Below are positions 45,701-54,237 of a DNA stretch of 64,000 bases, piece by piece; within the stretch, counting starts at the first letter, position 1; the number at the start of each line of letters is the position of its first letter. This DNA is from Kordia sp965283645 (GTDB taxonomy: Bacteria > Bacteroidota > Bacteroidia > Flavobacteriales > Flavobacteriaceae). The position numbers and the translations under genes are program-made. The stretch spans positions 1 through 64,000 of the forward strand of contig NZ_CBDIPG010000001.1 in assembly GCF_965283645.1 (NCBI RefSeq). Reading direction: 5' to 3'. The notes below the pieces were generated by a model, which did no database searches, was not told the DNA's origin, and saw only the letters and a program-made list of their open reading frames with translations.

Positions 45701-45784
45701 ATGTCACAAAAAGCTGCGGGAATTTATTTTGTAAAAATTAAAACTGCTAAAGGTGTAAAAACTCAAAAAGTAGTCAAAATGTAA
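42722..45784 (+). CDS. Calx-beta repeat surface protein with T9SS sorting domain
   Basis: A 1020-residue secreted protein. After the signal peptide come four Calx-beta repeats of about 110 residues (from about 38 to 470, each with VTVTEDEGSAFIPIEL-like and PTENFFVTGTVTSGNT-like strands), then a Cys/Asp-rich calcium-binding-like segment (about 475-560, DVDGDGISNGQE), an SdrD-B-like domain, a DUF7619-type domain with SYDPNDITC, and a T9SS type A sorting domain at the end. Calx-beta and the Asp-rich loops bind calcium. It is probably an adhesin or cell-surface structural protein, downstream of an ECF sigma system by 122 bp. Confidence 0.87.
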   Translation: MRIKVLGFFLLFVFSLSHANKSTNLSPKKTSTKTTYMPVLTIGDVTVTEDEGSAFIPIELDVTDTVDTVISITTVDNTATDPEDYTTTVVTATIPAGQLSISVSIPITDDGIGEPTENFFVTGTVTSGNTANTNASGTVTIGANNYPFFSVQDVIVNEINGTVAIAITLTNPSSVDTVFDIATSNGTAVSPVDYTPVDETGIVLAAGLTNFTYSIHILDDVTVEFTENFNLNVTVTSGNTANYSDTGDVTITDNDHSVMVIGDVTISENAGSVIVPITMDGPSPVETIIQINTIDNSATNPNDYISTTVTVTIPIYQSSASVEVPITDDMIGEPTTDFTVYGVVTTGNTLNSSDTGTITIVDNDESTLIINDISVLEDAGNIVVPITINGQSSVDTTINITTTDNTAINPNDYMSVMTTVTIPALQTTTSVTIPITNDDMFETPETFTIQGVVTSGNTINSSDTGTVTINDDGSCGGATVGASCDDGDPATQSDFIDENCNCVGEAVEDVDGDGISNGQETLNGTNYNDPCDPVQNVGYTGCDADNSVWQAANCDNDDVNNALEVVLGSDPYDTNYNKIQGNVAYDINNDGCNGTDDIVFAYTSVDITEGATTTTVFTDTAGDYSYFTTTGNYTITPNIENVAFFNVSPANATANFPSTNNSVVDRDFCVTNSGTNPDVEITIAPIEFARPGFDAVYWINYKNKGNQTVSGDISFAYDDTISNFVSSTEMPSSQTPGLINWTYTDLVPFENRDFYVVLNINPPTATPPVNNGDQLSYTAMINPIVGDIFPEDNLFELQQTVVGSYDPNDITCLEGSTENPDAIGKYLHYVINFENTGTFFAENIIVEMDIDVAEFDINTLRMLSSSHDATVSINGTMVRFIFQNIFLPVDGHGNILLKIRTQNTLVENDIVSNDARIFFDYNFPIQTNIASTEFVVLSTQEFEEDKSITVYPNPTKDNVLITANTSIKSIEMYDMQGRILSQESYNANTINLSMSQKAAGIYFVKIKTAKGVKTQKVVKM

Positions 45785-45807
45785 GCTTTCTGGCTATCAA
45801 ACATATA

Positions 45808-45838
45808 AAGAAGATCAGCCATTGTGTTGGTCTTTTTT
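45808..45838 (+). terminator. terminator downstream of the Calx-beta gene
   Basis: Imperfect stem AAGATCA / TGGTCTT followed by seven T, 25 bp after the stop. The 535-bp gap 45785-46319 otherwise holds only the dispersed 43-bp repeat at 46180 and a weak GAAC hairpin near 46250; I see no gene. Confidence 0.6.
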
Positions 45839-46179
45839 TGTTAAATAATAAATGTAAAACGTTAAATATAAAATGTACAAGTAGTTTGTAGTATAGAATC
45901 ACAACTTACAACCATCAAGAAACGAAGCTTAAGTGTGTATAAGTTTAATAGTTTAACGTGAGTTCGATATAATTTTTACAAAATCAAAATTTAAGGATTA
46001 TTGAGGATTTCAGTATAATATAATTTTCAATTTTGACATTCATGAATATTAACATTTCTAGAGGTATTTTTAGTTTTTCTTGTTGTGAAAAACTAAAACC
46101 GCACGAATTTTTCTAATTTTTTTAGTTCACTAGTTTCTATTTCAAATTAATGAGTTCATGAATCTTTGATTTCCAAGGG

Positions 46180-46222
46180 TTCAAAAATTTTTAACGAAAA
46201 ATCCCTGCTATACTGCGGAAAA
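46180..46222. repeat. 43-bp dispersed repeat, copy B
   Basis: Second copy of the repeat at 1-43 (37 of 43 positions identical, no gaps). It lies about 98 nt downstream of the DNA alkylation repair gene. Confidence 0.55.
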
Positions 46223-46319
46223 GAAGAAAACCGCTATTGATTTTTATATCGAACTTAGGTTCGTTTAAGCTTTTCATTCAAAATGTAGAAAAAACGTAGC
46301 AAAACTTAAAACTCAAAAT

Positions 46320-46988
46320 CTAAATCAATCTCCGAATCGCTTCACGTTCACTCAATTCTTTCAATTTCGTATCTTTTACAAAGTGTAACACAGCTTCTGG
46401 CTGAACTTTTCCATATTCGCGCAACGCCCAACCAATTGCTTTCTGAATAAAAAATTCCTCAGAATCCTTATGCAACGTGCATTGCTTGAATAATTCCGCT
46501 TCATCCGTTTCGTTTTTATAACTCAATTGATACAAAATTGCAGACCGATTCAACCACATATTGTCACTTTCCGAATAATAATCAACCATTTTTCGTTTCT
46601 GTTCGGGAAATTGAAGTAAATATTTTCCAAACACATGTTTTGCTAAAAAATCGACAGAATCCCACCAAGAATGTGTTGTAATCATCTGTGTAAAAAAACG
46701 TCCATCTTTCAACTCATACTTTTTATTGGAAAACTTTTGATACAATTCCATTGCAGTATAATGATATTCACGTTGAGGTAAATTATACAATTCAGTTACA
46801 ACTGCCCGAATATTTTCTTGTAGAAACTGATTATAATCGGGTAGGAGCTCTTTGGTCAATTGTTTCCGAATTGGTGCTTTAATCCCATGAAAATGAAACA
46901 AATTGCGCATGTACACTTCCATTTGTTGTTGGTTGTCAGCATTGGCATTAACTTCAAAGGCTTTTTGTAATTTTGGTACGAATTCCAT
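46320..46988 (-). CDS. DNA alkylation repair protein (AlkD-like)
   Basis: A 222-residue HEAT-like-repeat helical protein of the AlkD family, glycosylases removing cationic alkylated bases such as 3-methyladenine. The start AFEVNANADNQQQMEVYMRNLFHFHGIKAPIRKQL, the WWDSVDFLAKHVFG motif and SEEFFIQKAIGWALREYGKV are typical landmarks; the conserved Trp and Asp of the active groove fall in WWDSVD and AIGWALRE. It is monocistronic. Confidence 0.87.
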   Translation of the reverse strand: MEFVPKLQKAFEVNANADNQQQMEVYMRNLFHFHGIKAPIRKQLTKELLPDYNQFLQENIRAVVTELYNLPQREYHYTAMELYQKFSNKKYELKDGRFFTQMITTHSWWDSVDFLAKHVFGKYLLQFPEQKRKMVDYYSESDNMWLNRSAILYQLSYKNETDEAELFKQCTLHKDSEEFFIQKAIGWALREYGKVQPEAVLHFVKDTKLKELSEREAIRRLI

Positions 46989-47131
46989 TAGTTTTTATAT
47001 TCAAAGTATTTCTCGGTACAATTTTTTGCAAAAATCACTCGAAATAATGGTTAGATAAACAAAATACCAAAAGCAAAACAAATCTAACAAGTCTAAAAAA
47101 ATTTTACATTTATAATGTAGCATTTATAACC

Positions 47132-48835
47132 TCAATACCCAACCGCTTTATCATCTCCACGTGGATCTGCGCCACCTTCCAGTTTTCCGTCTGATAGTAT
47201 TAAAATGCCTTCAACTTTACCAATAACAGGACTATTTGTAGCGTCAATTGTATAGCCAAGTTTTGTCAATTCGGCTTGTAATTCGGCACTAAACCCTATT
47301 GGTTCCATCTTTACAGTATCGGGCAACCATTGGTGATGAAATCGTGGTTGATTAATTGCTTCTTGCATGCCCATATCGTATTCATGTACATTTAAAATAG
47401 TTTGTAAAACCGACGTAATAATCGTTGATCCGCCAGGTGTTCCAACAACCATATACAAGTTACCATTTTTCTCCACAATTGTAGGTGTCATAGAACTCAA
47501 CATGCGTTTTTCTGGTGCAATACTATTCGCTTTAGCACCAATAAGACCAAACATATTCGGAACGCCAGGTTTTGCACTAAAATCGTCCATTTCGTTGTTT
47601 AAAAAGAAACCCAATTCCTCACAAAACAACTTAGAACCATACGCGCCGTTAATAGTTGTTGTTACTGAAACTGCATTTCCAAACTGATCTACGATAGAAT
47701 AGTGCGTCGTTTCGTCGCTTTCCACAATTTCAATAGTTCCATGCGAAACTTCCGAAGATGGTGTCGCTTTTTCAAAAGAAAACGATTCCATACGTTTGTT
47801 GAGATAATTTTCACTGAGTAATGTTTCTAATGGAATGGTCACAAAATCTGGATCACCTAAAAAGTAACTTCTGTCTGCGTACGCGCGCCGTTCAGCTTCC
47901 GTAATCAATTGAATAGCTTTTACAGAGTTATGACCAAATTCGTCTAAATTATACGGTTCAATCGCTTTCATAATTTCTGCCAAGCAAACGCCTCCGCTTG
48001 ATGGTGGCGACATGGAAATTACGCGTAAATCGTCGTACGTAAATGTAATTGGAGTTCGCCATTTGACTTCGTATTTTGCCAAATCGTCCATAGTCATAAT
48101 TCCGCCAGATTTTTGCATAAAATCTACTAAAATTTGTGCAGATTCACCTTTGTAAAACTCGTCGCGTCCGTTTTCTTTTAGGCGTTCTAAAGTTTTTGCC
48201 AATTGAATTCGTTTGATAGTATCATTTGCTTTCCACGCTTTCGCGAGAAAGAAATTAGAATCGTTTACTTTTAAGAAATATTCACGATAGTTTTCCAATC
48301 GTTCTTGTTGTTTTTTGGTCACTACAACACCTTTCTTTGCCAATGCAATTACAGGTGTAATGATAGCTTCCATTGGTAATTTTCCAAATTTTTCATGCGA
48401 AGCGTAAATTCCGGCAATGTTTCCAGGAATTCCAACAGCCATTGCGCCAAGCGTACTTTTATTAGGAATAACTTCTTCCGTTTCAGGATCTAAATACATG
48501 TTTTTTGTAGCCGCTAGTGGTGCTTTTTCACGAAAATCTAACGAGCCAATACTTCCATCTTCTAACCGATAAACCATAAATCCGCCACCGCCCAAACTTC
48601 CTGCATACGGATAGGCAACAGCTAACGCTAATTCCATTCCAGCCATGGCATCAAAAGCATTTCCGCCTTTTTTAAGAATTAAATTTCCAATCTTAGAAAC
48701 TTCTTCACGAGCCGAAACAACCATTGCATTTTCAGATACTACACCAATAATTTCTGGTGTCGATTTTTGAGGTTGTTCTTTTTTACAAGAAAACAGCAAT
48801 ACACTCACAATTCCAATAAAAAGTATGTTTTTCAT
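47132..48835 (-). CDS. ggt: gamma-glutamyltransferase lipoprotein
   Basis: A 567-residue exported enzyme that transfers or hydrolyses the gamma-glutamyl group of glutathione and related peptides. It is a lipoprotein (VLLFSC, Cys17). The autoprocessing and catalytic Thr is T376 in TTHYS; residues before it form the large subunit and those after it the small subunit. GGGGFMVYR (about 82-90) and GTPGGSTII complete the family motifs. It lies 13 bp downstream of the AcpH-like gene and on the same strand. The chain is the usual length. Confidence 0.92.
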   Translation of the reverse strand: MKNILFIGIVSVLLFSCKKEQPQKSTPEIIGVVSENAMVVSAREEVSKIGNLILKKGGNAFDAMAGMELALAVAYPYAGSLGGGGFMVYRLEDGSIGSLDFREKAPLAATKNMYLDPETEEVIPNKSTLGAMAVGIPGNIAGIYASHEKFGKLPMEAIITPVIALAKKGVVVTKKQQERLENYREYFLKVNDSNFFLAKAWKANDTIKRIQLAKTLERLKENGRDEFYKGESAQILVDFMQKSGGIMTMDDLAKYEVKWRTPITFTYDDLRVISMSPPSSGGVCLAEIMKAIEPYNLDEFGHNSVKAIQLITEAERRAYADRSYFLGDPDFVTIPLETLLSENYLNKRMESFSFEKATPSSEVSHGTIEIVESDETTHYSIVDQFGNAVSVTTTINGAYGSKLFCEELGFFLNNEMDDFSAKPGVPNMFGLIGAKANSIAPEKRMLSSMTPTIVEKNGNLYMVVGTPGGSTIITSVLQTILNVHEYDMGMQEAINQPRFHHQWLPDTVKMEPIGFSAELQAELTKLGYTIDATNSPVIGKVEGILILSDGKLEGGADPRGDDKAVGY

Positions 48836-48848
48836 GTAGGTTTATCTT

Positions 48849-49433
48849 TTATAATTCGTCTAGTTTATGTTTTGAAAATTCGATTAATTCACTAAAAAAA
48901 GAAGTAAATTCCGATTCAAATTCTGTATAAAATTCTTGAAGTTCTACGACGGCCAAATTCATCTTGGAACGATTTTGCGTTCTTCTATTCATTCCTTCCA
49001 AAACTTTCGTAATTCCTTCAATTGAAGCATAACTGAGCAACCAATTGTCGTGAATCATGTGTGGAAGTAAGCGTTGTATATTCAGCGGAAGCGTTTCAAA
49101 ATTATCTTCTAACAAATTGTAAAAATCTTCAACATAGGTTGCAAGCGGAATATCTGAATAGGTTTTCCAGTTTTTTGCTAAAAAATGATCGTATAAAATA
49201 TCTACAATCACGCCGCTGTAATGACTGTAATTTTTATGCAAGCGTTTTGTGCTTTGTCGCACCGTTGGATGCGCATCTGTAAAGGTGTCTATGTGTCTGT
49301 GTAACAGAATTCCACGTTGAATTTGTGATGGATAATTTTTATACTTTTTTCCACGAATACTATCAGCAATAAAGTTTCCGATTTTTATATCGTTGTCGTC
49401 GTGAGAAAGGTAAATATGTGCTAAAAAATTCAC
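48849..49433 (-). CDS. acyl carrier protein phosphodiesterase-like (AcpH/DUF479)
   Basis: A 194-residue protein of the AcpH/DUF479 family, whose characterised member removes the 4'-phosphopantetheine arm from holo-ACP. MNFLAHIYLS, IGNFIADSIRG, GILLHRHIDTFTDAHP and DILYDHFLAKNW carry the conserved His/Asp residues of its HD-like metal centre. It is the first gene in a pair with the gamma-glutamyltransferase. Confidence 0.85.
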   Translation of the reverse strand: MNFLAHIYLSHDDNDIKIGNFIADSIRGKKYKNYPSQIQRGILLHRHIDTFTDAHPTVRQSTKRLHKNYSHYSGVIVDILYDHFLAKNWKTYSDIPLATYVEDFYNLLEDNFETLPLNIQRLLPHMIHDNWLLSYASIEGITKVLEGMNRRTQNRSKMNLAVVELQEFYTEFESEFTSFFSELIEFSKHKLDEL

Positions 49434-49562
49434 GTATAGTTTTTTAAATTAAGCGCAGCTAGGAATAGCAAAACGCACTTCCCAATTTACACAAATAATC
49501 GTTTACAGAATTATGAAATCATTAATAATTATGTGTGACGAACAAAATCCGCCAATATCTTT

Positions 49563-49570
49563 TATATTTG
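49563..49570 (+). promoter_or_regulatory. -7 promoter box of glmM
   Basis: TATATTTG fits TAnnTTTG and is 25 bp before the glmM start. A -33 box is not obvious. Confidence 0.45.
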
Positions 49571-49594
49571 CGTGAATTTTTAATTAAGAGAAGA

Positions 49595-50983
49595 ATGACT
49601 TTAATCAAATCAATTTCAGGGATTCGTGGAACTATTGGAGGAAATGTTGGTGAAAATTTAACACCAATTGATGCTGTAAAATTTGCAAGTGCTTACGGAA
49701 CTTGGTTGAAAAAAGAATATAACAAATCGAAACTCACAGTTGTTATCGGTAGAGATGCCAGAATTTCTGGAGCTATGATTCAGAGTTTAGTGGTAAACAC
49801 GTTAGTTGGTTTAGGTATTGATGTAATCGATTTAGATTTGTCTACAACACCAACGGTAGAAGTAGCGGTTCCTTTGGAGAATGCTGATGGAGGAATTATT
49901 TTAACCGCAAGTCACAATCCAAAACAATGGAATGCGTTAAAATTATTAAATCATAAAGGTGAATTTTTAAATGGCGCTGATGGTGCACAAATTTTAGAAA
50001 TTGCAGAAAGTGACGATTTTGATTTTGCCGATGTAGACGATTTAGGAACTGTAACACCAAATGATACTTACATTACCAAGCATATTGAAGAAGTATTAAA
50101 TCTTCCGTTAGTTGATGTAGATGCTATTAAAAAAGCAAATTTTAAAGTTGTGGTTGATGGTGTAAATTCTACTGGTGGAATTGCAATTCCGCAGTTATTG
50201 CGCGCATTAAATGTTGATGTTGTAGAATTGTACTGTGAACCAAACGGACATTTTCCACACAATCCTGAACCGTTAAAAGAACACTTAACAGATATCTCAG
50301 AATTGGTTGTAAAAGAAAAAGCTGATTTTGGTATTGTCGTTGATCCAGATGTAGATCGTTTGGCATTTATATGTGATGATGGAGAAATGTTTGGCGAAGA
50401 ATATACCTTAGTTGCCTGTGCCGATTATGTTTTAGGAAAAGTAAAAGGAAATACAGTTTCTAACTTATCATCTTCAAGAGCGTTGCGTGATGTAACTGAA
50501 AAACATGGTGGAACTTACCAAGCAAGTGCTGTAGGAGAAGTGAATGTTGTGATTAAAATGAAGGAAACAAACGCTGTAATTGGTGGAGAAGGAAATGGAG
50601 GAATCATTTATCCAGATTCACATTACGGACGTGATTCATTGGTTGGAGTTGCGTTATTTTTAACACATTTGGCAGAAAAAGGAATGACAGTTCGCGAATT
50701 GCGTGATAGTTATCCAAGCTATTTTATGAGTAAGAATAAAATTCAATTGACACCAGAATTAGATGTTGATGGAATTTTAAAAGCAATGGAAGCAAAATAC
50801 AAAAGCGAAGATGTAACTACGATTGATGGTGTAAAGATTGATTTTGCTGAAAATTGGGTTCACTTGCGTAAATCGAATACAGAACCAATTATTAGAATCT
50901 ATACAGAAGCAAAATCACAACAAGAAGCTGATGATTTGGCACAACGAATTATTAAAGAAATTGAAGCAATTGCAAATTTGTAA
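49595..50983 (+). CDS. glmM: phosphoglucosamine mutase
   Basis: A 462-residue alpha-D-phosphohexomutase, probably GlmM, converting glucosamine-6-P to glucosamine-1-P for UDP-GlcNAc and peptidoglycan synthesis. The phosphoserine loop TASHNPKQWN has Ser106; the metal loop DPDVDR is at 250-255; GEGNGG near 355 and RKSNTEP near 430 complete the active site. The start at 49595 matches the conserved MTLIKSISGIRG; a 20-residue extension to 49535 is not conserved-looking. Phosphoglucomutase or phosphomannomutase activity cannot be excluded. It has its own terminator. Confidence 0.9.
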   Translation: MTLIKSISGIRGTIGGNVGENLTPIDAVKFASAYGTWLKKEYNKSKLTVVIGRDARISGAMIQSLVVNTLVGLGIDVIDLDLSTTPTVEVAVPLENADGGIILTASHNPKQWNALKLLNHKGEFLNGADGAQILEIAESDDFDFADVDDLGTVTPNDTYITKHIEEVLNLPLVDVDAIKKANFKVVVDGVNSTGGIAIPQLLRALNVDVVELYCEPNGHFPHNPEPLKEHLTDISELVVKEKADFGIVVDPDVDRLAFICDDGEMFGEEYTLVACADYVLGKVKGNTVSNLSSSRALRDVTEKHGGTYQASAVGEVNVVIKMKETNAVIGGEGNGGIIYPDSHYGRDSLVGVALFLTHLAEKGMTVRELRDSYPSYFMSKNKIQLTPELDVDGILKAMEAKYKSEDVTTIDGVKIDFAENWVHLRKSNTEPIIRIYTEAKSQQEADDLAQRIIKEIEAIANL

Positions 50984-51004
50984 AAGCTGTTAACGTACAT
51001 GAAT

Positions 51005-51032
51005 AAAGCTATCCGATTGGATGGCTTTTTTT
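51005..51032 (+). terminator. terminator downstream of glmM
   Basis: Stem AAAGCTATCC / GGATGGCTTT followed by a T run, 22 bp after the stop. Confidence 0.78.
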
Positions 51033-51124
51033 ATGGTGTAGATTTACTAAAATTTTAAAAGTAGTAAAAAGAATAGACAGTAAACGTATTGAAATTTAGG
51101 TAGTTACATGTTAAATTGAAAAAG

Positions 51125-52396
51125 TTAACATTCAAAACATTTAAGTTTGTTGGCGTCAACATCGTCGCGTTCACTACCTTTTAGTGGTTTGTTTAGTAAA
51201 GGTTTAGTGTCAAGAATACGCTTAAATTCTTTTGCAAATTCAGTAAGCTGATCTCGGCGCGCTTTTATTTTCACTGCAATTTCATTTGCATAACGATCGT
51301 ACAAATCATCATTCCAATAACGCAAGGCATTTTCAATAACTTCGTCCGTTAATTGTGTTTGAATGTACTTAGCTTCGGTTACAAAAACAGCTTGTGGCGT
51401 ATCTTGTAGAAAATAGACATCAAAATCGTAAATAAGTCCTTCCATGTATGCTATATCATTTTGAAATGGGCGCAATTCTTCCACCACATTTTCATTGGTA
51501 ATGATTGAAGGAATTAATCCGCTAGCAGTAAAAAAAGCATTGTCTCTATCTCCTGGAATTGGAAATGCTGTGTAATTCGTTTCATTCTTAACAATTGCCC
51601 AACCCCATTGTTTGCTATGTCGGTCCCAATCGCCAATAACTAAATCAAATAAGCGTGCACGCACCAAGCTCGATTTGTCAATTTTTAAACTGTCGTTCAA
51701 CTCCATTTTCAGTTCTTGCAAATCTTCAGTATCTACAAGTTTTGTTACATTTTCATAGGTTGTCCAATTGACGTTTCCTTCAGTTTCATATTCTAATAAA
51801 AATAAACGATTCCCGTATTTTTCATTGTATTTTCCTAACGTAGCTTGCTTCGGTAAAAATAGTGCTTTCGGATTTGTGTGCGGAATAGTAATATTTTCGG
51901 CAAGTCTTGCTACAACTGGCGCGGCATATGGATGTTGTGATGAAATACCATCAATGACTATATTTTCCAACCCTAAAACTTTCGCAAACTCTGGCACTAG
52001 TTTTTCAGGATTCTTGTTAATACTTCTCAACGTGTACACAATACTATCTTTTTGTCCTTGTATCCGAAGTGAATGCGTTTGTTTTCCGCCACCTTCTTTT
52101 ATAATTTCGACACCACCAAAAAGTGTGTCTAAAAATACAATGGGTACTTCTACTTTTGCGGTCCAAGCATCTCTGTAATTTTCACCTTGCAATAATGTTT
52201 TAGTAATATCGGCTTCATACAAACTGCTAGCACTTACAACAACTGTTTTATGTTTTTTGAAATCGGTGGTTTCTAAATCATCAATATTATGAATGGTACA
52301 CGTTTCAAATGATTTCTTTGCATTGGAAATGCGCAGATAAATTACAGCAACCACTACAATTAATACAATGAGTGAGATACGAAAAATTTTTTTCAT
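51125..52396 (-). CDS. membrane-anchored protein with a kinase-like fold signature
   Basis: A 423-residue protein with an N-terminal anchor (about 5-22). The C-terminal half contains LVIGDWDRHSKQWGWAIV and AFPIPGDRDNAFF (about 268-310), a D-x-D-R-H and D-R-D pattern like the catalytic and metal-binding loops of HipA/FAM20-type atypical kinases. The N-terminal half is not recognised. Activity is a guess from motif only. It overlaps the APP1-type gene by ATGA and is the last gene of a three-gene operon. Confidence 0.6.
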   Translation of the reverse strand: MKKIFRISLIVLIVVVAVIYLRISNAKKSFETCTIHNIDDLETTDFKKHKTVVVSASSLYEADITKTLLQGENYRDAWTAKVEVPIVFLDTLFGGVEIIKEGGGKQTHSLRIQGQKDSIVYTLRSINKNPEKLVPEFAKVLGLENIVIDGISSQHPYAAPVVARLAENITIPHTNPKALFLPKQATLGKYNEKYGNRLFLLEYETEGNVNWTTYENVTKLVDTEDLQELKMELNDSLKIDKSSLVRARLFDLVIGDWDRHSKQWGWAIVKNETNYTAFPIPGDRDNAFFTASGLIPSIITNENVVEELRPFQNDIAYMEGLIYDFDVYFLQDTPQAVFVTEAKYIQTQLTDEVIENALRYWNDDLYDRYANEIAVKIKARRDQLTEFAKEFKRILDTKPLLNKPLKGSERDDVDANKLKCFEC

Positions 52397-53415
52397 GATT
52401 TTTGTATAAGTTGATTCTTTTCAGCGTGTGCAATTGCTTTATCTGTACTTTCAATCAGAACAATATCTACGTCAGTAGTGGCTTCTACAAGCGCTTTTAC
52501 CAACGCCATCTTCCTTTTATCAGTTACAGTACGAATGTAAATAGCTTTGATTCTGTTAGGAAATTTTCGGGCAATAGCAACATAAATATCATGATCTAAA
52601 TCTACAGCGTCACCAATTAGTACAAAAGGTAAATTTGGATAAGTTTCAAGAATGTGTGTTATTTTGATAAACTTGTTACGTTCTTGAAACGTTTTCTTTT
52701 TTGGATTTTCGAATCCTATATCACGAAGTAATACGATTCCTTTTGGAAAATTGTGAAATGCTAAAAAATCTGAAAGGTATTCGTGTAAATTCCACGGACT
52801 ATTTGATAAGTAAAAAAACGGATTGTCACGGTTGCCATCTGCGCCTTTTCGGAGTGATGTATAAAACTCATATGCACCTTGCAATGGAATTCTGTGATTA
52901 CTATGTTTAAAGAATGAATTGATAATCACTTTCCATTTCAATGTGGAAGATAAGCCTGTGTCAATAACAGTATCATCCATATCGGAAATAATACCAAAAG
53001 AAGCAGTTTCGCTCGGAATCATCACTTCATCTTTGATAGTATGCGTCAATTTATCATCAATAAATAGCTGGTATGTAATTGGAATCCAGTTTGTTCTAGA
53101 GTTTTCTAAATGTGTTGTTTGGTATTCAGTATCTATATAAATATAACCTTCATTATCTGAATGTAGTGTAATCACCTTACCGTTTATGGTTACTTTAACG
53201 AGCGCATTTTCAACTTCATCAGTTTCAAATCGTTTATACGAGTTGTATAAATTTTTGATAAAACTATCTTCTTGCGAATGTGTAATACCTTCATCTTCTA
53301 GTACACGCGCTTGCGCAAACATTTTTTCTGTATTTGCATAACCGCCAAAAGGCATTACAATCACAGGATCTTCGTCGTCAATAAGTCTTGATATAAATCG
53401 AAATATAGGCATCAT
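52393..53415 (-). CDS. APP1-type phosphatidate phosphatase (DUF2183)
   Basis: A 340-residue protein with the HAD-like DUF2183 domain of yeast App1, a phosphatidate phosphatase: the nucleophile loop DMDDTVIDTG (about 145-154), YLSNSPWNLHEYLSDFL, and LIGDAVDLDHDIY are its catalytic motifs. The first about 110 residues are a beta-domain also found in App1-like proteins. It starts one base after the stop of the Pmp3-like gene and overlaps the next gene (ATGA), so all three are cotranscribed; a membrane-lipid role is suggested. Confidence 0.85.
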   Translation of the reverse strand: MMPIFRFISRLIDDEDPVIVMPFGGYANTEKMFAQARVLEDEGITHSQEDSFIKNLYNSYKRFETDEVENALVKVTINGKVITLHSDNEGYIYIDTEYQTTHLENSRTNWIPITYQLFIDDKLTHTIKDEVMIPSETASFGIISDMDDTVIDTGLSSTLKWKVIINSFFKHSNHRIPLQGAYEFYTSLRKGADGNRDNPFFYLSNSPWNLHEYLSDFLAFHNFPKGIVLLRDIGFENPKKKTFQERNKFIKITHILETYPNLPFVLIGDAVDLDHDIYVAIARKFPNRIKAIYIRTVTDKRKMALVKALVEATTDVDIVLIESTDKAIAHAEKNQLIQKS

Positions 53416-53416
53416 T

Positions 53417-53575
53417 TTATGCTTCTCTGTTTACAATTAACGCATGAATTACACCTGGTAACCATCCTAAAAGGGTTAGTAAAATACTAATTACTAGTGT
53501 TCCACTAAGTCCGTGTTTTAGGGCAACTGCGACAGGTGGAAATATAATACTTAAAATTATTGTTAAAATTGACAT
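53417..53575 (-). CDS. Pmp3/YqaE family small membrane protein
   Basis: A 52-residue peptide beginning MSILTIILSIIFPPVAVALK and ending HALIVNREA, with two hydrophobic helices and the PPVAV...LLTLLGWLPGVIHAL pattern of the Pmp3/YqaE (proteolipid) family. Members affect membrane potential or salt tolerance in yeast and plants. It is the first gene of the operon with the APP1-type gene, one base upstream of its start. Confidence 0.85.
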   Translation of the reverse strand: MSILTIILSIIFPPVAVALKHGLSGTLVISILLTLLGWLPGVIHALIVNREA

Positions 53576-53760
53576 GATCTATTGGTTTTTATTGTTTAGT
53601 TCAAAATTACATATCTTACACACGTCGTATTAACGTTGTTACACTAAATGTTAACTCAAATACGTTTATGAATAATAATAGAAGCAATTATGGTAATTTT
53701 TGTTTGCAGTGTAACGAAACTTACTAATAAACTACTTATTTCATATAACACAAAACTGCT

Positions 53761-54231
53761 ATGGAAACCACATATACAACTTGGAAAGAAAATACAATTC
53801 GCTTAATAGATAAGAAAACAGCTTCATTTTCAGAAGTATTGCATAAGAAAACTGAAACAAATTATCTAAAACGATTGCTTGAAAAAATGGCAACACACGC
53901 GGCTTCTCCTAAAGAATTAGAGGTATTTCAACAACAAATGGATGAACTTGTGGCGGCAATTCCAACAAAAACGGGTTTTGAAGACAAAACAATTCGTCGC
54001 AATTTCACAAAAAAGAAAGCAAAAATTAAAAATACAGCAGTAACCAAGCACAAGTTGGTAAGTAAAGGCTATTACATTGGTATGTGGATGGCTTTAGGAA
54101 TGGCACTTGGAATGCCATGGGGCGTTGCTTTTGGAAACATTGCCTTAGGTTTACCAATTGGTTTAGCTATAGGAGTTGCCATCGGAAGTTCGTTAGATGC
54201 AAAAGCCGCAAAAGAAGGTAGAATTGTGTAA
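53761..54231 (+). CDS. hypothetical protein with a glycine-rich membrane segment
   Basis: A 156-residue protein: a helical charged N-terminal two-thirds, then a C-terminal Gly/Ala-rich hydrophobic stretch (GMWMALGMALGMPWGVAFG...IGLAIGVAIGSSL) like glycine-zipper segments. No family recognised. It converges with the acyltransferase gene with only six bases between stop codons. Confidence 0.7.
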   Translation: METTYTTWKENTIRLIDKKTASFSEVLHKKTETNYLKRLLEKMATHAASPKELEVFQQQMDELVAAIPTKTGFEDKTIRRNFTKKKAKIKNTAVTKHKLVSKGYYIGMWMALGMALGMPWGVAFGNIALGLPIGLAIGVAIGSSLDAKAAKEGRIV

Positions 54232-54237
54232 TTACTG

